Origin: Pseudorhodoferax soli
Lineage (GTDB): Bacteria > Pseudomonadota > Gammaproteobacteria > Burkholderiales > Burkholderiaceae_C
DNA length: 64,000 nucleotides
Direction of reading: 5' to 3'
Assembly: GCF_003337555.1 (NCBI RefSeq)
Contig: NZ_QPJK01000006.1
Location: 434,001-498,000 of the forward strand
The notes below the pieces were generated by a model. The model saw nothing but the letters and a program-made list of their open reading frames with translations. It did not search any database and was not told where the DNA came from. Positions within the stretch are counted from its first letter, which is position 1, and the number at the start of each line of letters is the position of its first letter. Below are positions 27,308-36,081 of the stretch, piece by piece. The position numbers were made by a program, and so were the translations under genes.

Positions 27308-28276
27308 ATGACCTGGACAACCGCGCGCAAGCTACTTCAGCCCCTCGTCGCCATCGCCATGGCCTTGTGTTTGCCGAACGCAAAGGCGGAGGCTTGGAAG
27401 CCCACGAAGCCCGTGACCTTGATAGTTCCCTATGCCGCGGGCGGGGGCGTTGACGCCACGGCGCGCTTCCTCGCCTCGGAGCTGCAGAAGCAGTGGGGGC
27501 AGACCGTCGTCGTCGACAACCAAGGGGGCGCGGACGGGCTTATTGGCTCGCGCAAGGCCATCCAGGCCAAGCCCGACGGCCAGACATTGCTGGTGCAGAT
27601 TCCGTCGCTCGTGCTGAACGCCTATGCCCCGGGGTTCAAGGGTACCGACCCGGTCAAGGAGCTCGTCCCAGTCTCGGCATTCGCCAAGCTTTACGGCGTG
27701 GTCGCGGTTCCTGCGCAGATGCCGGGCACCACGATGGCAGAGGTCGTGAACCATTGCAAAACTTCCACCAGGCCGTGCTCATTCGGGACGACCGAGAACA
27801 GCGCCCGACTGCGCGCACAGCAGATGGTCGATGTGCTGCCGTCCCTCGTGGTCGTGAACTACAAGGGTGGTGGTCAACTCATCACCGACCTGGTCGCCAA
27901 CCGCGTGGACATGGCCATCATGGGTTACACGGCCGCCATCCCGCACATTCGGTCCGGCGCCATCAAGGTGGTGATGTCGGTGGGCAAGCAGCGCTCACCT
28001 CTCCTGCCCGACGTTCAGACGCCTGTGGAAGCTGGCTTCCCCGACTTCGAGTCTGAAACCTGGTACGGCCTCTTCGCTCCGGTGGGCACACCGCAGACCG
28101 TCGTTGACAGCATCGCCGCGGCCGTGAAGCAGGCCGCCAAGGAGCCCGCACTCCAAAAGTCGTTCGCGAACCTCGGTGGCATCGCCGTGGGCAACACGCC
28201 TGCTGAGTTCACGGGAATGGTCCAGGCCGCCGCGGAGAACTGGGGCGCGCTCGCGCGCCGCTTCCCGTTCGAGTAG
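27308..28276 (+). CDS. Bug/TctC-type tripartite tricarboxylate transporter substrate-binding protein
   Basis: 322 aa with a Sec signal (cleaved about PNAKA). The mature protein starts with the family motif KPVTLIVPYAAGGGVDATAR, then VVVDNQGGADGLIGSRKAIQ, and later VADGQ-like pockets. These periplasmic proteins bind a carboxylate or aromatic acid and deliver it to a TctAB permease, or act as stand-alone sensors. No tctA/tctB is seen nearby. The ATG at 27308 has GGAG upstream. It is the first gene of an operon with a lyase and LeuC/LeuD-like subunits, so the ligand is probably their substrate or precursor. Burkholderiales carry very many of these paralogues. Confidence 0.88.
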   Translation: MTWTTARKLLQPLVAIAMALCLPNAKAEAWKPTKPVTLIVPYAAGGGVDATARFLASELQKQWGQTVVVDNQGGADGLIGSRKAIQAKPDGQTLLVQIPSLVLNAYAPGFKGTDPVKELVPVSAFAKLYGVVAVPAQMPGTTMAEVVNHCKTSTRPCSFGTTENSARLRAQQMVDVLPSLVVVNYKGGGQLITDLVANRVDMAIMGYTAAIPHIRSGAIKVVMSVGKQRSPLLPDVQTPVEAGFPDFESETWYGLFAPVGTPQTVVDSIAAAVKQAAKEPALQKSFANLGGIAVGNTPAEFTGMVQAAAENWGALARRFPFE

Positions 28277-28322
28277 CCGTCCAGCTCTGCACTGTCCATC
28301 CAATTCACCGAAACCCACTGAC

Positions 28323-29240
28323 ATGACCAACGCCTCCAAATTGCGCCTTCAACTCAACAGCGGCAAGATGGTTGTCGCCCCTGGTGCCATCGACGGCATC
28401 ACCGCGCGCGAAATCGAGCGCGCAGGATTCGCCGCGGCCTACATGACGGGTGCCGGTACCTCGATGACGCTGGGCTACCCCGATTACGGCCTGGCCACCA
28501 TGACGGAGATGGTTGCCAATGCCAGCCGCATCGCCAACTCGATTTCCATCCCCCTCATCAGCGATGCCGACACCGGCTACGGCAACGAGCTGAACGTGTT
28601 CAGGACGGTGCAAGAGTTCGAACGGGCGGGGGTGGCTGGCATCCACATCGAGGACCAGGTGTTTCCCAAGCGCTGTGGCCATTTGGACAGCAAGGAGGTC
28701 ACCAGCATCGAGGACTACATCGCCAAGATTCGGGCGGCCGCACACGCGCGCCGCAGCAGGGACTTCGTCATCATTGCGCGCACCGACTCGCGCGCGGTCC
28801 TGGGTTTCGACGAGGCCGTGAAGCGCGGCCGGCTTGCCCTGGCCAATGGCGCGGATGTTGTCTTCCTTGAGGCGCCGCAGTCGGTCGAAGAGGTCGCCTC
28901 CATCCCGAAGCTGGTCGGAGGCCCATGCCTGCTCAACATGGTCCAGGGCGGCAAGACGCCGAACATCCCGCTCGCCGATGCCGAGTCCATGGGCTTCGCC
29001 ATTTCCATCCTGCCCGGGCTTTTGCTCAAGGGCATCATCGCCACGTGCGAACAGTTGCTCGCTGACGTCAGGAAGGTAGGGCGGCTGCCTGCGTTCACGG
29101 TCGGTTCGTCGCCGGCGAGTACCTTCGCCAGGTTCGACTCAGCGACCTGGGACGAGCGGCGCACAGCGTTCCGCGACCCGCTCGGCGACCCTGGTACGCC
29201 CGGCACGCCGGTTGTGCGAAACGCTTTGGCGACCAAATGA
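28323..29240 (+). CDS. Isocitrate lyase/PEP mutase family lyase (2-methylisocitrate- or dimethylmalate-lyase-like)
   Basis: 305 aa. Conserved features are [12 protein letters not shown] (Asp81/Asp83 metal site), [16 protein letters not shown] with the catalytic KRCGH at 116-120, and [12 protein letters not shown]. Proteins with KRCGH are mostly 2-methylisocitrate lyases or (2R,3S)-2,3-dimethylmalate lyases, which split a C-C bond to pyruvate or propionate-type products. No prpC or prpD is present. Instead the next two genes are aconitase-type hydratase subunits, as in the dimethylmaleate arm of nicotinate degradation in anaerobes. A related unnamed dicarboxylate route is equally possible. The stop overlaps the LeuC-like gene start. 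Confidence 0.85.
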   Translation: MTNASKLRLQLNSGKMVVAPGAIDGITAREIERAGFAAAYMTGAGTSMTLGYPDYGLATMTEMVANASRIANSISIPLISDADTGYGNELNVFRTVQEFERAGVAGIHIEDQVFPKRCGHLDSKEVTSIEDYIAKIRAAAHARRSRDFVIIARTDSRAVLGFDEAVKRGRLALANGADVVFLEAPQSVEEVASIPKLVGGPCLLNMVQGGKTPNIPLADAESMGFAISILPGLLLKGIIATCEQLLADVRKVGRLPAFTVGSSPASTFARFDSATWDERRTAFRDPLGDPGTPGTPVVRNALATK

Positions 29241-30667
29241 GCGGGGAGGGTGCCATGGTGCAGCCGCGCACGCTGTTCGAGAAGATTTGGCGAAGGCATG
29301 TCGTCATCGACCGCGGGGATGGCCACTACCTGCTGTACATCGACCGGCACCTCATGCACGACGGCTCGTTTGCCGCGTTCCAGAAGCTGCGGGAGAGGGG
29401 CTTGCAAGTTCGACGTCCTGACCTCGCACTGGCAACGCCGGACCACTACAACTCGACCTCAGCCCGACAAGTCGCTGCCGTGAAGGACCCACAGCACCGG
29501 ACACTGCTGGAGGGGCTGAGGCGCAACGCAGCGGAATCCAAGGTGCGCCTGTTCTTTCTGGATGACGACCGCCAGGGAATCGCCCATGTCGTCAGCCCGG
29601 AGCAGGGGTTGACACAGCCCGGTGTCACTTTGGTTTGCGGCGATTCCCATACGGCCACACATGGCGCGGTGGGTGCTTTGGCATTCGGCATCGGCTCGTC
29701 CGAGGTGGCACATGTGATGGCCACCCAGTGCCTGTGGCAGCGCAAGCCCAAGACGATGCGCGTCAACGTGCATGGGGTGTTGAGGGCCGGCGTATCGGCG
29801 AAGGACGTGGTGCTCGCCATCATCGAGCGCATCGGTGCTGCAGCCGGGGTCGGACACGTCATCGAGTACGCCGGCGCAGTGCTGCGCAGCATGTCCATCG
29901 AAGGGCGCCTGACCGTCTGCAACATGTCCATCGAGGCTGGGGCGCGTGCCGGCATGGTGGCGCCTGACGACACGACCTATCGGTATCTGCACGGCAGGCC
30001 ACTGGCACCGGGCGGCAAAAAGTGGGACGAGGCGCTGGCCTACTGGCGCACGCTGCCGACCGACGAGCAAGCAGTGTTCGACAAAGAGGTCAGCATCGAT
30101 GGCGCCACCATCGCGCCGATGCTGACCTGGGGGACCAGTCCGGAGGACGCCGCAGCTGTCGATGGCCGCGTTCCGGACCCTGCAAGCGTGACCGATGCCG
30201 TACGACGGGAAGCGATGGGCCATGCCCTCGAGTACATGGGCCTCACCCCAGGCACACCGCTGGAAGGCATGACCGTCGACCGCGTGTTCATCGGGTCGTG
30301 CACCAACAGCCGCATCGAGGACCTTCGGGTAGCCGCGGACGTGGTACGGGGCCAGCGCGCCCAGGTGCCCAGCTGGGTCGTGCCGGGCTCCGGTCTCGTG
30401 AAGCGGCAGGCGGAAGCCGAAGGGCTGGACAAGGTCTTCAAGGATGCGGGGTTCGAATGGCGCGAGCCGGGGTGCTCCATGTGCGTCGGCATGAACGGTG
30501 ACCTCGGCGCCCCTGGGCAGCGCCTCGCGTCGACTTCCAACCGCAACTTCGTCGGTCGGCAAGGTCGCGGCGTTCGCACGCACCTGATGGGGCCGGCCAT
30601 GGCCGCTGCCGCTGCGGTGACAGGCCGCATCACCGACGTACGGAAACTTTCGCTTTGGAGCGCTTGA
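29237..30667 (+). CDS. Aconitase-family hydratase large subunit (LeuC-like)
   Basis: 476 aa. The start ATG overlaps the lyase stop (ATGA). An internal ATG at residue 7 is an alternative. Typical motifs are [29 protein letters not shown] and the three Fe-S cysteines in GSCTNSR and GCSMC. That is the [4Fe-4S] site of LeuC and dimethylmaleate/maleate-type hydratases. With the small subunit downstream it forms a heterodimer that removes and re-adds water on a hydroxy-dicarboxylic acid. The setting (no leuA or leuB) argues against leucine synthesis and for a catabolic step before or after the lyase. Confidence 0.88.
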   Translation: MSGEGAMVQPRTLFEKIWRRHVVIDRGDGHYLLYIDRHLMHDGSFAAFQKLRERGLQVRRPDLALATPDHYNSTSARQVAAVKDPQHRTLLEGLRRNAAESKVRLFFLDDDRQGIAHVVSPEQGLTQPGVTLVCGDSHTATHGAVGALAFGIGSSEVAHVMATQCLWQRKPKTMRVNVHGVLRAGVSAKDVVLAIIERIGAAAGVGHVIEYAGAVLRSMSIEGRLTVCNMSIEAGARAGMVAPDDTTYRYLHGRPLAPGGKKWDEALAYWRTLPTDEQAVFDKEVSIDGATIAPMLTWGTSPEDAAAVDGRVPDPASVTDAVRREAMGHALEYMGLTPGTPLEGMTVDRVFIGSCTNSRIEDLRVAADVVRGQRAQVPSWVVPGSGLVKRQAEAEGLDKVFKDAGFEWREPGCSMCVGMNGDLGAPGQRLASTSNRNFVGRQGRGVRTHLMGPAMAAAAAVTGRITDVRKLSLWSA

Positions 30668-30669
30668 AG

Positions 30670-31275
30670 ATGGAGCCCTTTGTCAAGTTGAACGCGGTTG
30701 CTGTCCCTTTGGACCAGCCCAACGTGGACACCGACCAAATCATTCCCGCTCGATTTCTTGGCCGGCCAAGAAGCGAGCAGGTGAAGGGCATGTTCCATGA
30801 CGTGCGGCACGATGCGAGCGGCGCATTGCGCTCTGACTACGTGCTGAACGCGAAGGCCTACGCCGGTGCCCAAATCCTGGTGGCTGACGAGAACTTCGGC
30901 TGTGGTTCCTCCCGCGAGAACGCGGTGACGGTGATGATCGACAACGGCTTCAGGGCGTTCATCGCGCCAAGCTTTGGCGACATCTTCTTCAACAACTGCT
31001 TTCAGAACGGCGTCCTGCCCATCAGGTTGCCGACGCCTCGGGTCGAGTCCCTGCGGCGGCAATTGGTTGAGCAGCCGGGTGCCATGGTCACGGTCGATTT
31101 GCAAAGTCAGACGGTCACAGGCCCAGACGGGCAGGTCGATGGGTTTGAAGTCGACGGCTTTCGGCGTGACTGCCTGTTGAAGGGCGTTGACGAGATTTCC
31201 TTGACACTATCCCATGAAGACGAGATTGGCGCATACGAACGACAGCACTCCAACGAACTGTCATGGATTGGATAG
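30670..31275 (+). CDS. Aconitase-family hydratase small subunit (LeuD-like)
   Basis: 201 aa from ATG 30670, 2 bp after the large-subunit stop; GGAG lies 9 bp upstream. It has the LeuD swivel domain: VDTDQIIPARFLG, then ADENFGCGSSREN (substrate loop) and FGDIFFNNCFQNGVLPI. It partners the preceding large subunit. It is the last gene of the operon; its end is 16 bp from the convergent GntR gene. Confidence 0.9.
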   Translation: MEPFVKLNAVAVPLDQPNVDTDQIIPARFLGRPRSEQVKGMFHDVRHDASGALRSDYVLNAKAYAGAQILVADENFGCGSSRENAVTVMIDNGFRAFIAPSFGDIFFNNCFQNGVLPIRLPTPRVESLRRQLVEQPGAMVTVDLQSQTVTGPDGQVDGFEVDGFRRDCLLKGVDEISLTLSHEDEIGAYERQHSNELSWIG

Positions 31276-31291
31276 TGGATGCCCAAGTAAA

Positions 31292-32074
31292 TCAAGTGTG
31301 AACAATGCGGCCAGCTACGCCGCGCTGCGCCTCCAAGGGAGGGACATTCAAAAGGACGCGACTACGCTCTGGATTCATGTAGACCGTCAGCAGTTCGACT
31401 GGGTGATTATCTTTGTCGTACATCAGCCTGGTCATTCTCAGCAAAGGAACGCCAATCCCGGTGCCCAAATGTTCTGCATGAGAAGGGCTTGCGGCCACAG
31501 CAGTGATTTCTTCGATAACCCGAGAGAACTCCACGCCCTTGGACATTAATATTTCATAGAGCGGCTTTTGGTGCAGCAGCTTTGCTGTGACCTCTTTTGC
31601 CAAGGGGAGCGGAACCCATGCCTCTGTGACCATCATCGGCTGGTTGTTGACATGGCGAAGGCGGGCGGCGAAGAAGGCCTCAGCACCGCTTGAGAACTGC
31701 ATTTGGAGCGCGACATGGGCTGGTGGTACGGCGATGCGCACTTCCAGGACCTTCACCTTGGTTTCCTGGCCTTGTCGCTTCAGCGCCTCAAGAAAGTTCG
31801 CAGCCTCGAACTGTGATTTCGGAAGCTGCTGGCTTACAAATGTCCCGCGACCTTGGAATCGCTCAACCAAGCCTTCGCTTTTGAGGTCTCCAAGAGCTCT
31901 GCGAACGGTAATGGAGGAGACGCCAAACAGCTTGCAAAGCTCCTCCTCGGTCGGCAGAAGGGCGCCTGCCTCATACACGCCGCGCATAATCTGCTCACGC
32001 AGCACCAGGAAGAGTTGGCGATGCAGCGCAGTTCCAGTTGCCTTGCTGAGTCGAATTGATGGGGCAGCAGTCAT
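31292..32074 (-). CDS. GntR-family regulator, HutC/UTRA subfamily
   Basis: 260 aa from ATG 32074. The N-terminal GntR winged helix (QLFLVLREQIMRGVYEAGAL, ending LFGVSSITVRRALGDLKSEG, then LVERFQGRGTFV) is followed by a UTRA ligand-binding domain (ALGIE-type strand, LPLAKEVTAKLLHQKPLYEI, ending NPERSRVLLN). These are usually repressors released by a metabolite of the pathway. It is encoded convergently with the lyase/hydratase operon, whose promoter carries a perfect palindrome, so it is the likely local regulator. Confidence 0.85.
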   Translation of the reverse strand: MTAAPSIRLSKATGTALHRQLFLVLREQIMRGVYEAGALLPTEEELCKLFGVSSITVRRALGDLKSEGLVERFQGRGTFVSQQLPKSQFEAANFLEALKRQGQETKVKVLEVRIAVPPAHVALQMQFSSGAEAFFAARLRHVNNQPMMVTEAWVPLPLAKEVTAKLLHQKPLYEILMSKGVEFSRVIEEITAVAASPSHAEHLGTGIGVPLLRMTRLMYDKDNHPVELLTVYMNPERSRVLLNVPPLEAQRGVAGRIVHT

Positions 32075-32439
32075 TGAATTCTGATTCTTTGCCGATTTGC
32101 GTTCCGGGGTGAAGCGAATTCTAGTCGGATTGGTATCCGTTTTATCGCCTATTGAAGTCAAGCGGCTGGCAGAAACTGCGTTCGGCAATTGGATAGACCT
32201 TTTGCTGAAAATGAGTTGGAAGGACCGCCGTCAGGCTGGCTGCTTGACGCCGCAAGAACGAGTTCGAATCGGACGCTTGATGGATGCAGTTGTGCGGAAC
32301 GAGGGCTAGCCGCGCTCTGCATCCGCTCGTCGGTGCTGCGCAGAGTCGCTCGAGGGCGGTTGTGCTCGCCCGAGACCCGAGTCGGGGCGTGGAAGATGGA
32401 CAGCTGAAAGCTTCGGCCTTTGCCGCCGGGAAAGCTGGC
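32075..32439. other. Intergenic stretch, nothing recognised
   Basis: About 365 bp upstream of the GntR gene and downstream of the TPR gene. AT-rich near 32100-32220, consistent with the GntR promoter. Short open frames only. Confidence 0.45.
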
Positions 32440-33315
32440 CTACGGTGGGGCGTTCTCCGCCTCGCGAAATAGGCGGCGATACGCATTCAGGTGCCGCAAA
32501 GCGCCACGTTCGTCACCGAGTCGTCTGCGGAGCATTCCAGCGTTGAAATGGGCGTCTGCGAACACCGGGTCCAGCCTGAGCGCCTCGTCGTAGGCGCGCA
32601 GGGCCTGTTCAGGCATGTCGAGGTCCTCCAGGACCACGCCAAAGTTGAACTGCAGGAGGGGGTGCTGAACGCCGTTGCGTTGGGCACCTTCGAACACCTG
32701 CCGCGCTTCTTCACAGTTTTTCTCCTCGCACAGCATTGCGCCAAGGTTGATGGCTGCATGCGTGTGCGTCGGGTCGCGCGCGAGAGCGTCGCGGTATGCG
32801 TCGGCCGCCGCGGCGCGGTCGACGTCCTCCAAAAGTTCGCCCCTTCGGAACGCCAGTTCCGCCTCCGAAGGGCCCTCCATGCCGACAGGTTGCACCCGCG
32901 GGACGGTGGTTTCGAGAACGACCAGCCCGTCCTCTTCGTCGGGAACCAATTGGAAGTCCAGCACGAGCTGGTCGCTCACGACATCGCGGGGGCCCTGGTC
33001 GTCCCAGACGACCACGTTGCGCCCATCTGCCGTGATGCGCAGGCCCGTCAGCGGCAGCAAGGACGGCAGCTCTGCGCGTAGCTTGCCCAGCGCGCGAAGG
33101 ATGGTCCGCGGTGGCACCTGTGCGCTGCGCAGCCCATGTGCGGTGCGCAGCAGCACCAGGTCACGGAACGAAAACTGGAATGCGTTGCGCGGGCCTCTGG
33201 TCGGGCAGACGAAGCCTTCGGCCATGAGACCTGTGACGATGCGGCGAGACAGGCGCAGCTTTTGCTCCACCTTGCGCAGGGACCAGTTCAACTCCGGCTC
33301 CGCGGTTGTGCTCAC
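32440..33315 (-). CDS. MerR-type HTH and TPR protein coupled to Ku (291 aa)
   Basis: The start is GTG at 33315, overlapping the Ku stop (GTGA). The N-terminal 75 residues are a MerR-like winged helix (SLRKVEQKLRLSRRIVTGLM, ending FSFRDLVLLRTAHGLRSAQV). The C-terminal half is TPR (AAADAYRDALARDPTHTHAA, then INLGAMLCEEKNCEEARQVF, then ALRAYDEALRLDPVFADAHF). It probably binds DNA and a partner protein. The coupling to Ku suggests regulation of, or a physical link with, non-homologous end joining. No ligase gene is seen nearby. The exact role is unknown. Confidence 0.8.
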   Translation of the reverse strand: MSTTAEPELNWSLRKVEQKLRLSRRIVTGLMAEGFVCPTRGPRNAFQFSFRDLVLLRTAHGLRSAQVPPRTILRALGKLRAELPSLLPLTGLRITADGRNVVVWDDQGPRDVVSDQLVLDFQLVPDEEDGLVVLETTVPRVQPVGMEGPSEAELAFRRGELLEDVDRAAAADAYRDALARDPTHTHAAINLGAMLCEEKNCEEARQVFEGAQRNGVQHPLLQFNFGVVLEDLDMPEQALRAYDEALRLDPVFADAHFNAGMLRRRLGDERGALRHLNAYRRLFREAENAPP

Positions 33316-34247
33316 TTGCGAGCCCTTGTGCGTGCAGGCGTTGGCACCTCGGGCGCAGACTTCGGCGCGCGCTTCACGGTCTTGCGGGCCTGCGCCTCGA
33401 CCATGGCGGTGACGTTCGACGGAGAAGCAGCGCGCTTGCCTGGGGCGGTCTTGCCCGACGCCTTGTTCTTGCCAAGACTTGCCTGCAGCATCGCCATGAG
33501 GTCGATGACCTGACCGCCTCCGACCGCGGCATCTTCCGGATGGGACGATGCAACGACCTCCTTGCCTGCAATCTTCTGGTCGATAGCCGCCAGCACCCGC
33601 TGCTTCTCCTCGTCCTGGAACTGCGAGGGGTCGTAGCGGTCCTGTGCGATTTGGTCGATGAGCTGCAGTGCCAACTGCAACTCGGCACCATTGATGTCGG
33701 CTTTCTCGATGCCCAGGGCGCTGGGCATGCGCACCTCGTCGGCGTAGCGCAGTTGCTGCAGCACCAGACCGTCTTCGGCCGGTCGAATCTGCACCACGTA
33801 CTGCTTTGCCTTCCACGCCCACTTGGCGAGGGCACAGCGGCCGCTCTTGCGCATGGCGGCCATCAGTAGCTGGTACGGCTTGCCGCCGCGCTTGTCCGGG
33901 GCCAGCAGGTAGGCCTTGTCGTAGTACAGCGGGTCGACGGACTTCTCGGGGATGAACGCGACGATGTCGACGACATGGCTGCTGGCTTCCTCGAGTGCCT
34001 TCAGCTCTTCCGGGCTGAACAGAACGAAGTGGTCGCGCTCGACCTCGTAGCCCTTGACCATCTCGGAGCGCGGCACGACCTTTTGGCTCTTCTCGGACAC
34101 GTAGTGCTGCTTGAGTCGCGAGCCGTCCTTCGCCAGCATGTTGAAGCGGATGTCAGACCCGCTTTCTGCGGCCGAGTACAGGCGAACCGGGATATTGACC
34201 AAGCCGAAGCTGAGCGTGAGCGATGCGATGGAACGTGCGGTGGCCAT
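33312..34247 (-). CDS. ku: Ku protein, bacterial non-homologous end joining
   Basis: 311 aa from ATG 34247. It starts with the family motif MATARSIASLTLSFGLVNIP, then VRLYSAAES. The core contains VEVSEKSQKVVPRSEMVKGY-type sequence, IPEKSVDPLYYDKAYLLAPD and YELQLALQLIDQ-type helices. Bacterial Ku is a homodimeric ring that binds DNA ends and recruits ligase D. The C-terminus is Lys/Arg-rich (GKTAPGKRAASPSNVTAMVE, then KTVKRAPK), an extension typical of long bacterial Ku tails that aid DNA binding. It is coupled to the HTH/TPR gene downstream. LigD was not found in the window. Confidence 0.93.
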   Translation of the reverse strand: MATARSIASLTLSFGLVNIPVRLYSAAESGSDIRFNMLAKDGSRLKQHYVSEKSQKVVPRSEMVKGYEVERDHFVLFSPEELKALEEASSHVVDIVAFIPEKSVDPLYYDKAYLLAPDKRGGKPYQLLMAAMRKSGRCALAKWAWKAKQYVVQIRPAEDGLVLQQLRYADEVRMPSALGIEKADINGAELQLALQLIDQIAQDRYDPSQFQDEEKQRVLAAIDQKIAGKEVVASSHPEDAAVGGGQVIDLMAMLQASLGKNKASGKTAPGKRAASPSNVTAMVEAQARKTVKRAPKSAPEVPTPARTRARK

Positions 34248-34494
34248 GGACAGCTCCAGCGGGTTGTCGGAGCCACAGCGTAGAACCAGCGCCCCAGAAG
34301 TCCATTGGCGGCCGAAGACGCCTGGGTGTAGTCCCAGGCCGACAGTGAATGGTGGCTGAAGTTGCCGAGGGTCGTGGTTCGCTTGGCCGTCCGGACCCAC
34401 GCGTCGTGGCGGCGCGGCACCAACAGACCAAGGTTCACGTCGCATCGGCACTTCCGCCTACCTGGTGGCAGCACGCCGGTCGCATCATCTGACC

Positions 34495-34875
34495 ATGACC
34501 ATCAAGACCGTCCTCATCGAAGACAGCAAGACGATACGGGACGCGCTCATCCCCACGATGGCTGAGCTCGGCGACATGGAAGTCGTCGGTGTGGCTGAGG
34601 GCGCCCGAGCAGCTGTGGCGCTGCTGGACAGTTTGCGGTCGGTTTGGGAGCTCGCAGTTGTCGACCTGTTTCTGAAGCAGGGCTCCGGACTGGACGTGCT
34701 GCGTGCATGGGGACCGCGCCATCGCGGCCGGCTCCTTGTCGTCCTCAGCAACTACGCCACCAAGGACGTGCGCGAACAATGCGCGATGTTGGGGGCCGAT
34801 GGCGTGTTCGACAAGTCCACCCAACTGGATGCATTTTTCGACTTCTGCTCAACACGACGAACCCCCTCCCACTAG
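34495..34875 (+). CDS. Stand-alone response-regulator receiver domain (CheY-like)
   Basis: 126 aa, one receiver domain with nothing attached. Acidic pocket Glu9-Asp10 (LIEDSKTIRD), phosphoacceptor Asp57 (LAVVDLFLKQGSGLDVL), Ser85 (VVLSNYATK) and Lys107 (GVFDKST) are all present. It probably receives phosphate from an unlinked kinase and acts by protein contact. It is divergent from the Ku gene with about 250 bp between them. No histidine kinase is next to it. Confidence 0.85.
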   Translation: MTIKTVLIEDSKTIRDALIPTMAELGDMEVVGVAEGARAAVALLDSLRSVWELAVVDLFLKQGSGLDVLRAWGPRHRGRLLVVLSNYATKDVREQCAMLGADGVFDKSTQLDAFFDFCSTRRTPSH

Positions 34876-35287
34876 GCGGCGACGTCCGAAGGTGCTGATC
34901 CGGATTGCCTGCAGATCCCGCAAAGGAGCACCTGGATGACGTGGGTCTCGTTAGGGACTTGGGCGCGGCGTGTTCTCGCTCTTGAACGACACACCTGCGC
35001 CTGTCCGCCGCCTTGGTGAACAGCGGTGGCTGCACCGAGGCTGAGGAGACGCGCTCACGCTGGCTGAGCGCGCATAGGCTGTGCACCGGATGCCAGCTGG
35101 TCGCCATCGGCGCCTTGACTTGGTCTCGCAGGACCGTCGTGCGGCAGCCCTTCAGCCGCACCATGGGGAGGCTCCGCACTGCTGCACCTTGCTGCGGCCG
35201 AAGTGCCGGCAGGGGCACTATCGTAGGTCTGCACCTTGAACGGCCATTCGCGCATCGGCGATCGCGAAAGCGGTGGGAACGGCGAGG
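34876..35287. other. Intergenic stretch, nothing recognised
   Basis: About 410 bp with short open frames in several frames, including a minus-strand one at 35055-35291. None shows a family motif. Confidence 0.4.
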
Positions 35288-35569
35288 TCATCGGACGGCC
35301 ACCACGTCGTTGGACGACCCATCAGCCGGAGAGCTGGCAAGCCCGGCCCGAAGGACCTCGGACCGAGCGCGCCCACGAAGGGCGACGCGCAACGGTTGCC
35401 AGGCAGACGAAGCCGGGTTGCGGTCGTATCGCCATACCAGCGCGGTCCCGTCGATCAGCCCAGACGCATGGAGCTGAAGAAGACGTTCCGTCCCAACCGG
35501 GCCGAGCTTTTGGTCATCGCGCAGGTACCACCACGCGTCGTCAGGCGCATCGAGAAATTCCATGCGCAC
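35288..35569 (-). CDS. GYF_2 (DUF4339) domain small protein (93 aa)
   Basis: Residues 12-60 carry the GYF_2 pattern: WWYLRDDQKLGPVGTERLLQ, then LHASGLIDGTALVWR and WQPL. GYF_2 domains bind proline-rich or unknown partners. No membrane segment, no signal. The ATG at 35569 has a second in-frame Met two codons later. A single gene with no clear operon partner; function unknown. Confidence 0.7.
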   Translation of the reverse strand: MRMEFLDAPDDAWWYLRDDQKLGPVGTERLLQLHASGLIDGTALVWRYDRNPASSAWQPLRVALRGRARSEVLRAGLASSPADGSSNDVVAVR

Positions 35570-36054
35570 AAGCTAGCAGGGCAGCGCTGCGAATGGAATC
35601 GTCCAAGCGCGGAAACCGTATGTGCAAATGCACATTTCGGAATCTGAATGCCGGCCGCGACGAGCGCAGAAGCCCGGCGAGTCTCTGGCAGGTAGTCGGC
35701 CGCGAGAACCTACACCAGCTGCTCGCGGACCTCCCGAGCCAGGTGGCGCAAGCAGCAGGCGCTCGTCAAGCGCCATCCCGGGTTGTAGGGTGTTCGTGTC
35801 GAGTTCGTAGCTGCCGCGGACGCTCACGACCTGGCGGCGCGCCAGATACTCCTTGTACTTGGCCAGGTGCAGCGGCAGCGCCCGAAGGTCCTCGAGCAGC
35901 TGCACCTTGCCCGCGGCTCAGGAAGTCGGGCTGTTTCTGAAAGCCAGGGTTGGAATGGACCCGTCGTCTCCGAACAGGTGGGTCGGCATGCCGCATGGAC
36001 AGGGCGCCTCCAAAAAATCATGTCGCGAGCAGACACGATTGCGAGTTCGTGATA
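35570..36054. other. Intergenic stretch with a possible decayed small gene
   Basis: On the minus strand a frame from 35905 reads MQLLEDLRALPLHLAKYKEY, then LARRQVVSVRGSYELDTNTL, and looks coding-like. At about 35765 the likely continuation RHLAREVREQLV and stop lies in the next frame, which one extra base would explain. No family recognised. The rest holds the imuA promoter region. Confidence 0.35.
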
Positions 36055-36070
36055 CTGTATTGATGTACAG
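36055..36070. promoter_or_regulatory. LexA box (SOS operator) upstream of imuA
   Basis: CTGTATTGATGTACAG fits the CTG-N10-CAG LexA consensus, and the flanks extend the palindrome to TACTGTA/TACAGTA. It lies 11 bp before the imuA start, a place where LexA would block the promoter or early transcription. The whole imuA-imuB-dnaE2 set should therefore be SOS-induced. Confidence 0.9.
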
Positions 36071-36081
36071 TAATTTCACAC

